DNA of 64,000 bases. It comes from Beijerinckiaceae bacterium (GTDB lineage Bacteria; Pseudomonadota; Alphaproteobacteria; Rhizobiales; Beijerinckiaceae). A program made the position numbers and the translations under genes. Below are positions 57,231-64,000 of the stretch, piece by piece (the first letter of the stretch is position 1; every line of letters begins with the position of its first letter). The stretch is taken from assembly GCA_019745195.1 (NCBI GenBank), contig JAIETL010000051.1, forward strand, positions 1-64,000. Direction: 5' to 3'. Under the pieces are notes generated by a model. That model was not told the DNA's origin. It did no database searches and was given only the letters and a program-made list of their open reading frames with translations.

Positions 57231-58780
57231 AGAGCCATTCCGTCCGCACGCATAAGTCCGCCGAAAACCTGCCGCGCGCGGCGCAACTCGCCTGGAAGAC
57301 CGCCGAGGTCGCAGCCGATCCGGTGCCGGTCGAGCCCGCCGTCGTCGAGATGATCGGCAACCGCATCATCGACAACGCCGCCGTGGCCGCAGCCTCGCTG
57401 TCGCGCCGCCCCGTGGCGAGCGCGCGGACGCAGTCGCTGGCGCATCCGTTCAAGCCTGGCGCCACCGTCTTCGGCTTGTCGCAGCATCGCCGAGTCTCAC
57501 CGGAATGGGCGGCCTGGGCCAATGGCGTGGCCGTGCGCGAGCTCGATTTCCACGATACCTTCCTTGCCGCGGATTACTCGCACCCCGGCGACAACATTCC
57601 GCCCGTGCTCGCGGTGGCGCAGCATTGCGGGCTGGACGGTGCTGCCCTCGTGCGCGGTCTTGCTGCGTCCTACGAGGTCCATGTCGATCTGGTGAAGGGC
57701 ATCTGCCTGCACGAGCACAAGATCGATCATATCGCCCATCTCGGCCCCTCGGCCGCGGCTGGCATCGGCGCGGCGCTCGGCCTGCCGACCGAGACGATCT
57801 ATCAGGCCGTGCAGCAGGCGCTGCACGTGACGACGACGACACGCCAGTCGCGCAAGGGCGAGATTTCGAGCTGGAAGGCCTATGCGCCCGCCTTCGCCGG
57901 CAAGATGGCGGTCGAGGCGGTCGACCGCGTCATGCGCGGCGAAGGCGCGCCCTCGCCGGCCTGGGAGGGCGAGGACGGCTTCATCGCCTGGCTGCTGTCG
58001 GGTCCGAAGGCGGAATACCAGGTGCCGCTGCCCGAGAAGGGCGAGCCGAAGCGCGCCATCCTCGACACCTACACCAAGGAGCACTCGGCCGAATACCAGA
58101 GCCAAGCGCTGATCGACCTCGCCCGCCGCATGGGGCCGAAGCTCGGCGATCTCTCCAAGGTCGCCAGCGTCGTCATCCACACCAGCCACCACACGCACTA
58201 CGTCATCGGAACTGGCGCCAACGACCCGCAGAAGATGGATCCGAAGGCGAGCCGGGAGACGCTCGACCATTCGATCATGTACATCTTTGCCGTCGCGCTC
58301 GAAGACGGCGGCTGGCATCACGAGGCCTCCTATGCGCCGCAGCGCGCCAACCGCCCCGAGACCATCGCGCTCTGGCACAAGATTTCGACGGTCGAGGATG
58401 CCGATTGGACGCGGCGCTATCACAGCCGTGATCCCCGCGAAAAGGCGTTCGGCGGCCGCGTCGTCGTGACCCTCACCGACGGCCGGGTTATCGAGGACGA
58501 ACTCGCCATCGCCGATGCCCATCCGCTCGGCGCCCGGCCGTTCGCGCGTGCCCAATATGTCCAGAAATTCCGCACGCTGGCGCAGGGGATCATCGCCCTG
58601 TCCGAGCAGGACCGCTTTCTCGGCATGGTCGAGCGGCTGGAGCGGCTCAAGGCCGACGATCTCGCCGGCCTGAGCTTCACGGTCGATCCCGGTATGCTCG
58701 GCACCCAACGCGCGACCGGAATCTTCGACTGGAGCGGGGACGCGCCGGCGGCGACCCACGGCCTTTCCGTCGTGGCATGA
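57227..58780 (+). CDS. prpD: MmgE/PrpD-family 2-methylcitrate dehydratase
   Basis: 517 aa; [66 protein letters not shown]; operon with prpC, prpB. Confidence 0.9.
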   Translation: MKSHSVRTHKSAENLPRAAQLAWKTAEVAADPVPVEPAVVEMIGNRIIDNAAVAAASLSRRPVASARTQSLAHPFKPGATVFGLSQHRRVSPEWAAWANGVAVRELDFHDTFLAADYSHPGDNIPPVLAVAQHCGLDGAALVRGLAASYEVHVDLVKGICLHEHKIDHIAHLGPSAAAGIGAALGLPTETIYQAVQQALHVTTTTRQSRKGEISSWKAYAPAFAGKMAVEAVDRVMRGEGAPSPAWEGEDGFIAWLLSGPKAEYQVPLPEKGEPKRAILDTYTKEHSAEYQSQALIDLARRMGPKLGDLSKVASVVIHTSHHTHYVIGTGANDPQKMDPKASRETLDHSIMYIFAVALEDGGWHHEASYAPQRANRPETIALWHKISTVEDADWTRRYHSRDPREKAFGGRVVVTLTDGRVIEDELAIADAHPLGARPFARAQYVQKFRTLAQGIIALSEQDRFLGMVERLERLKADDLAGLSFTVDPGMLGTQRATGIFDWSGDAPAATHGLSVVA

Positions 58781-58794
58781 ACAGGGAGGTTCAG

Positions 58795-59982
58795 ATGGCC
58801 CAGGACATAACGATCCCGGCAAAGCCGGCCCCGAAGAAGTCCGTGGCGCTGTCCGGCGTCGTCGCCGGCAACACTGCGCTCTGCACGGTCGGGCGCACCG
58901 GCAACGACCTGCATTACCGCGGCTTCGATATCCTCGACATCGCCGAGACCTGCGAATTCGAGGAGATCGCGCATCTGCTCGTCCATGGCAGCCTGCCGAC
59001 GCCGGCGGAACTTGCAGCCTACAAGGCCAAGCTCAAGGCGCTGCGCGGCCTGCCGGCGGCGGTGCGCGCGACGCTGGAGGCGCTACCGGCAGCGGCCCAT
59101 CCGATGGATGTGATGCGCTCGGGCGTCTCGGCGCTGGGCTGCGTTTTGCCCGAGGCCCATGATCATAACCATCCCGGCGCGCGCGACATCGCCGACCGTC
59201 TGATGGCCTGCCTCGGGTCGATCCTGCTCTATTGGCACCATTTCGCCCATAACGGCCGGCGCATTCCGGTCGAGACCGAGGACGAGAGCATCGCCGGCCA
59301 TTTCCTGCATCTCCTGCACGGCGTCGCGCCGTCGCAGGCCCATGTCCGGGCGATGCAGACCTCGCTCAATCTTTATGCCGAGCACGAGTTCAACGCCTCG
59401 ACCTTCACGGCGCGCTCGATCGCCGGTACCGGCGCGGACATGTATTCCGCCATCACCGGCGCGATCGGGGCGCTGCGCGGGCCCAAGCACGGCGGCGCCA
59501 ACGAGGTCGCGTTCGAGATTCAGAAGCGCTACACCGATCCCGACGAGGCAGAGGCCGATATCCGCCGCCGCATCGAGGCGAAGGAGGTCGTGATCGGCTT
59601 CGGCCATCCGGTCTACACGGTCGCCGACCCGCGCAATGTCGTGATCAAGGAAGTCGCCCGCCAGCTTTCCCGCGAGGCCGGCGCCATGAGGATGTTCGAG
59701 ATCGCCGACCGGATCGAGAGCGTCATGGCGCAGACCAAGCGCATGTTCGCCAATCTCGATTGGTTCAGCGCCGTCTCCTATCATCAGATGGGCGTGCCGA
59801 CGGCGATGTTCACGCCGCTTTTCGTGATCGCGCGGACCTCGGGTTGGAGCGCGCATGTGATCGAGCAGCGCCAGGACAACAAGATCATCCGCCCATCGGC
59901 CAATTATGTCGGCCCCGAGAACCAGGTCTTCGTGCCGATCGAGGCACGGGGACGTGCGGCCTCGACCATCCGCGCGGCTTAA
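58795..59982 (+). CDS. prpC: 2-methylcitrate synthase
   Basis: [84 protein letters not shown]. Confidence 0.92.
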   Translation: MAQDITIPAKPAPKKSVALSGVVAGNTALCTVGRTGNDLHYRGFDILDIAETCEFEEIAHLLVHGSLPTPAELAAYKAKLKALRGLPAAVRATLEALPAAAHPMDVMRSGVSALGCVLPEAHDHNHPGARDIADRLMACLGSILLYWHHFAHNGRRIPVETEDESIAGHFLHLLHGVAPSQAHVRAMQTSLNLYAEHEFNASTFTARSIAGTGADMYSAITGAIGALRGPKHGGANEVAFEIQKRYTDPDEAEADIRRRIEAKEVVIGFGHPVYTVADPRNVVIKEVARQLSREAGAMRMFEIADRIESVMAQTKRMFANLDWFSAVSYHQMGVPTAMFTPLFVIARTSGWSAHVIEQRQDNKIIRPSANYVGPENQVFVPIEARGRAASTIRAA

Positions 59983-59992
59983 GGAGCTTTTC

Positions 59993-60928
59993 ATGCCATA
60001 TCTGGTCGCATCCGAACTCCCATCCGAGCCCGCCGGCCTGCGCTTTCGTGCCCTGATCGAACGCGGCGGGATCCTGCGGATTCCCGGCAGCCATAACGGC
60101 ATGGCGGCGCTGCAGGCGAAGGCTGCAGGCTTCGAGGCGCTGTATCTCTCGGGCGCGGCGATGACCGCCTCGATGGGCCTGCCCGATCTCGGCATCATCA
60201 CCGTCGACGAGGTCGCCTTCTTCATCCGGCAGGTGGTTCGTTCGAGCGGGCTGCCGGTGCTGGTCGATGGCGACACCGGCTATGGCGAGGCGCTCAACGT
60301 CATGCACATGGTCAGGACCTTCGAGGAGGCCGGCGCCGGCGCCGTCCATATCGAGGACCAGCTTCTGCCGAAGAAATGCGGCCATCTGAACGACAAGAAG
60401 CTCGCCGATGCCCATGACATGGCGGCCAAGGTCGCAGCGGCGGCCAAGGCCCGCCGGCACCTCTATCTCATCGCCCGGACCGACGCTGCGGCAAGCGAAG
60501 GCATGGACGGCGCGGTCGCGCGCGCCAAGCTCTTCGTCGAGGCCGGCGCGGACGCGATCTTCCCGGAGGCGTTGGCGACAGCCGAGATGTTCCGGGAGTT
60601 CGCGCGCCGCCTGCCGGGCGTACCGCTGCTCGCCAACATGACCGAGTTCGGCCGCACGCCCTTCTTCACCGCCGACGAATTCGAGGCATTGGGCTACCGG
60701 ATGGTGATCTGGCCGGTCTCGTCACTTCGCGTCGCGAACAAGGCCCAGCAGCGCCTCTATGCGGCCATCGCGCGCGACGGCGGGACCCACGCCATGGTCG
60801 AGCAGATGCAGACCCGCGCGGAGCTCTACCAGACGATCGGTCTTGCAGATTACGAGGCGCTCGACGCCTCGATCGTGGCGACCATCGTTCCGGAAGGGAT
60901 GCCGCAGCGCGAGCGCAAAGCGTCGTAA
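59993..60928 (+). CDS. prpB: methylisocitrate lyase
   Basis: GDTGYGEALNVMHMVRTFEEAGAGAVHIEDQLLPKKCGHLNDKKL. Confidence 0.92.
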   Translation: MPYLVASELPSEPAGLRFRALIERGGILRIPGSHNGMAALQAKAAGFEALYLSGAAMTASMGLPDLGIITVDEVAFFIRQVVRSSGLPVLVDGDTGYGEALNVMHMVRTFEEAGAGAVHIEDQLLPKKCGHLNDKKLADAHDMAAKVAAAAKARRHLYLIARTDAAASEGMDGAVARAKLFVEAGADAIFPEALATAEMFREFARRLPGVPLLANMTEFGRTPFFTADEFEALGYRMVIWPVSSLRVANKAQQRLYAAIARDGGTHAMVEQMQTRAELYQTIGLADYEALDASIVATIVPEGMPQRERKAS

Positions 60929-60970
60929 CATCCGAGGTCCTTGGCGTCGCGGGAGGTATGTCGGCTTGAT

Positions 60971-61858
60971 TTAGGCCGATGTCCGACGCGACGTTGCGAG
61001 AAAGCCGGCGATGAAATCGACGGTTTCGTCGCCGGTTCTCAAGCCCAGATGGATGCTTTTCTGAATCCCGGTCTCGCCGATGCGGACGGCTCGAACGCCG
61101 AGCGACTCCTCCTGCTGACGCACCAGCCAGTTCGGGATCGCACTGACGCCGCGACCAGCCGCCACGAGCTGAAGCATCATTTCCGTGGTCTCGACGTTCC
61201 GGTGGTGGCGCGGGCGGCTGTTGGCGGGCACCAGGAACTGTGTGAAGATGTCGAGCCGCTCGGGCGGCACCGGATAGGTGAAGAGCGTTTCTTCCAGCAG
61301 ATCCGCGGGCTTGGCATGCTCTTCGGCCGCCAGCGAATGAGCAGCCGGAACGGCGAGAACCAGCTCGTAGTCGAAGACCGGCAGATAATGAATGCCCGGC
61401 GCCTCGATCGGGTCCGGCGTGATCAGGATATCGATCTCATATCCCGTCAGCGCCGCCACGCCGCCGAAGGCGAATGATGTCGTCAGTTCCAGGTCCACAT
61501 GAGGCCAGGCCATGAGATAGGGCTTTGTCACGCCCATCAGCCATTGATGGCAGGGATGACACTCCATGCCGATCTTCAACGATCCGCGCTGGCCATCGCG
61601 ATAGTCCGACAGCGCCTCCTCGGCCCTCTCGATCTGGGGCAGAACGCGCTGCGCCAGCGTCACGATGGAACGGCCGGCTTCGGTGAGACGGACCTTGCGG
61701 CCGTCCTTCTCCCACATGGCCACGCCATAGCGCTCCTCCAGCTTGCGGACCGTGTGGCTGAGAGCGGATTGCGTGACGTTCAGCCGCTCCGCCGCGGCCG
61801 TCAGGCTGCCCATTCGGTCAACCTCGCGGAGGATCGAGAGATGTTGCCTGTCCAGCAT
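60971..61858 (-). CDS. LysR-family regulator, MetR-like
   Basis: MLDRQHLSILREVDRMGSLTAAAERLNVTQSALSHTVRKLEERYGVAMWEKDGRKVRLTEAG; divergent from MesX/MesD-like genes. Confidence 0.85.
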   Translation of the reverse strand: MLDRQHLSILREVDRMGSLTAAAERLNVTQSALSHTVRKLEERYGVAMWEKDGRKVRLTEAGRSIVTLAQRVLPQIERAEEALSDYRDGQRGSLKIGMECHPCHQWLMGVTKPYLMAWPHVDLELTTSFAFGGVAALTGYEIDILITPDPIEAPGIHYLPVFDYELVLAVPAAHSLAAEEHAKPADLLEETLFTYPVPPERLDIFTQFLVPANSRPRHHRNVETTEMMLQLVAAGRGVSAIPNWLVRQQEESLGVRAVRIGETGIQKSIHLGLRTGDETVDFIAGFLATSRRTSA

Positions 61859-61917
61859 CGCTATGCCTGCCCAATTCCCGGCACTCGCAACAACCAATGA
61901 CGAGCGCTCATACATTC

Positions 61918-61951
61918 ATGAGATATTACCATTTTTTGTCAACTATCTCAT
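61918..61951. promoter_or_regulatory. candidate LysR operator (7-bp inverted repeat)
   Basis: ATGAGAT (61918-61924) ... ATCTCAT (61945-61951) in the divergent intergenic region. Confidence 0.4.
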
Positions 61952-62089
61952 CCGTTATAAAGGACGAAATGTATCACCTGAAGACGGGCGCGATGACTGC
62001 CGATGGAGATGGCCCCTAAGCAAAATGGGGCCATCTTGGAATCGCGGGCCGTCATCGTAGAATCGTCTTGGAAGTTGGGGTGCCGGATC

Positions 62090-63076
62090 ATGACGAGCCA
62101 GGATTTCACGTTCACGATCAAGACGATCCGCTTCGACGAGGATTATCATCCTTCGGAGAGCACGCGCGCCACGACCAACTTCGCCAACCTGGCGCGGGGT
62201 GACAACCGGCGAGAGAACCTGCGCAATGCGCTCAAGATGATCGACAGCCGCTTCAACAGCCTAGCGCATTGGGACAATCCGAACGCGGACCGCTATTCCG
62301 TCCAGATCGAGATCATCTCGGTCGAGATGAATCTCGGAGCGGACAACGGCAGCGACGCGTTTCCACTAATCGAGATCCTGAAGACGAGCATCGTCGACCG
62401 GCAGACAGACGAGGTGACGGAAGGCATCATCGGCAACAATTTTTCGTCCTACGTCCGAGATTACGATTTCAGCGTGCTCCTGCCGGAGCACAACCGGGAC
62501 CGCACCGAATTCAGTACGCCGGAAAAATTCGGCGAGCTGCACGGCAACCTGTTCAAGCTATTCCTGAGTTCGGAGGCGTACAGGGAGCATTTCAGCAAGC
62601 CGCCGGTGATCTGCCTGAGCGCCTCCAGCAGCAAGATGTATCAACGCACCGAAAACCACCACCCCATTCTCGGTGTCGAGTACCTCCAGAGCGCATTGTC
62701 TCCGACGGACGCGTATTTCAGCAAAATGGGCCTGAAGGTCCGCTTCTTTATGCCGCCGAACAGCGTCGCGCCGTTCGCCTTCTATTTCACCGGCGACATC
62801 CTGCGCGACTACACCAATCTGGAACTGATCAGCACGATCAGCACGATGGAGACGTTCCAGAAGATCTACCGGCCGGAGATCTACAACGCCAATGCGGCCG
62901 CAGGCACCCGCTATCAGCCGAGCCTGAAGAACCAGGACTATTCGCTGACCCGGATCGTCTACGATCGCGAGGAGCGCAACCGTCTGGCCGTCGAGCAGGG
63001 GAAGTTCGCCGAGGAGAAATTCATCGCTCCTTACAGGACCATTCTTGAGCAGTGGTCGGCCACAAACGTTTCCTGA
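62090..63076 (+). CDS. mesX: DUF1852 protein (MesX-type accessory of folate-independent methionine synthase)
   Basis: 328 aa; FTFTIKTIRFDEDYHPSESTRATTNFANLARGDNRRENLRNALKMIDSRFN; adjacent to MetE-core gene. Confidence 0.82.
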   Translation: MTSQDFTFTIKTIRFDEDYHPSESTRATTNFANLARGDNRRENLRNALKMIDSRFNSLAHWDNPNADRYSVQIEIISVEMNLGADNGSDAFPLIEILKTSIVDRQTDEVTEGIIGNNFSSYVRDYDFSVLLPEHNRDRTEFSTPEKFGELHGNLFKLFLSSEAYREHFSKPPVICLSASSSKMYQRTENHHPILGVEYLQSALSPTDAYFSKMGLKVRFFMPPNSVAPFAFYFTGDILRDYTNLELISTISTMETFQKIYRPEIYNANAAAGTRYQPSLKNQDYSLTRIVYDREERNRLAVEQGKFAEEKFIAPYRTILEQWSATNVS

Positions 63077-63102
63077 CGAACCGAAGATACAAGGCTGCCC
63101 TC

Positions 63103-64000
63103 ATGACCAAACTGTTGCCTACCTCGACCGCCGGCAGCTTGCCGAAGCCGTCCTGGCTTGCCGAGCCCGAGAAGCTCTGGTCTCCCTGGAAGCTTCAGGA
63201 TGAGGAATTGGCCGAGGGCAAGCGGGATGCGCTGCTCCTGTCTCTGGAAGCCCAGTCCCATTCCGGCATCGACATCGTCAGCGACGGCGAGCAGACGCGC
63301 CAGCATTTCGTCACGACGTTCATCGAGAACCTCGACGGCGTCGACTTCGAGAAGCGCGAGACCGTCCGGATCCGCAATCGCTATGACGCAAGCGTGCCGA
63401 CGGTTGTCGGCGCCGTGTCTCGCCCCAAGCCGGTTTTCGTCGAGGACGCCAAATTTCTGCGCCAGCAGACCAGTCAGCCGATCAAATGGGCGCTGCCGGG
63501 CCCCATGACAATGATCGATACGCTCTTCGACAGCCACTATAAGAGCCGCGAGAAACTGGCCTGGGAGTTCGCCAAGATACTCAACGAGGAAGCCAAGGAG
63601 CTGGAGGCGGCCGGGGTCGACATCATCCAGTTCGACGAGCCGTCGTTCAACGTCTTCTTCGACGAGGTGAACGACTGGGGCATCGCCACCCTGGAGAAGG
63701 CGGCCGAAGGCCTCAAATGCGAGACCGCCGTGCACATCTGCTATGGCTACGGCATCAAGGCCAATACGGACTGGAAGAAGACCCTGGGTTCGGAGTGGAG
63801 GCAGTACGAGGGGACGTTCCCGAAGCTTCAGAAGTCCAGCATCGATATCGTCTCTCTCGAATGTCAGAACTCCCACGTTCCGATAGACCTCATCGAGCTT
63901 CTCCGGGGCAAGAAGGTCATGGTTGGGGCCATCGACGTCGCCAGCGACACCATCGAGACGCCCGAGCAGGTCGCCGAAACGCTCAGGAAGGCGCTCAACT
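63103..64000 (+). CDS. mesD: cobalamin-independent methionine synthase, MetE catalytic-core (MesD-type), truncated by window end
   Basis: MTKLLPTSTAGSLPKPSWLAEPEKLW...KWALPGPMTMIDTLFD...IIQFDEPSFNVFF...VHICYGYG. Confidence 0.82.
   Translation, partial: MTKLLPTSTAGSLPKPSWLAEPEKLWSPWKLQDEELAEGKRDALLLSLEAQSHSGIDIVSDGEQTRQHFVTTFIENLDGVDFEKRETVRIRNRYDASVPTVVGAVSRPKPVFVEDAKFLRQQTSQPIKWALPGPMTMIDTLFDSHYKSREKLAWEFAKILNEEAKELEAAGVDIIQFDEPSFNVFFDEVNDWGIATLEKAAEGLKCETAVHICYGYGIKANTDWKKTLGSEWRQYEGTFPKLQKSSIDIVSLECQNSHVPIDLIELLRGKKVMVGAIDVASDTIETPEQVAETLRKALN

Noticed and set aside
57497-58822. 441-aa - strand ORF
   Set aside because: Antisense shadow of prpD.
59083-60276. 397-aa - strand ORF
   Set aside because: Antisense to prpC/prpB, no domain signature.
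1-64000. tRNA, rRNA, prophage or CRISPR loci
   Set aside because: None seen by eye; a tRNAscan/Infernal run would be needed to exclude small RNAs.

Overview
This looks like a high-GC alphaproteobacterial chromosomal segment (Rhizobiales-like by gene content). Left part (0-22 kb): AraC regulator, DUF427, transaldolase, DUF2171, EgtB-like, a flavin disulfide oxidoreductase, an ilvD 3' remnant, a quinone oxidoreductase/LysR pair, a TPP-enzyme/TTT-SBP/ketopantoate-reductase operon, a likely periplasmic Mo-hydroxylase operon with DUF6152/DUF6644-like proteins, a truncated SDR, a CadC/TPR regulator and a methyltransferase. The most striking region is 23.2-40.5 kb. After a Crp-like regulator comes a translationally coupled array of nine paralogous TrpX/ABC_sub_bind-type substrate-binding proteins with Tat-like signals. 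It runs directly into a Cache-HAMP-GAF histidine kinase, a CheY-like regulator, a receiver-class III cyclase with atypical substrate-selecting residues, a small Pycsar-effector/SLATT-like membrane protein, and a 1039-aa ABC-exporter-like protein whose catalytic ATPase motifs are eroded and which ends in a cyclic-nucleotide-binding domain. I infer a many-sensor, cyclic-nucleotide-gated signalling system; I do not recognise it as characterised. Seven of the nine SBP 3' ends share an identical 21-bp junction that encodes the C-terminus, an extended Shine-Dalgarno and the next start. An IS630 element interrupted by an IS1111-group IS110 element follows. The right part (43-64 kb) has a B12-independence theme: two minus-strand cobalamin riboswitches (one ahead of class I nrdAB plus a CbiX/ferredoxin fusion, one ahead of a methyltransferase plus Dpp-type ABC transporter), a 2-methylcitrate cycle operon, and a MesX/MesD-type methionine synthase pair with a LysR/MetR-like regulator.
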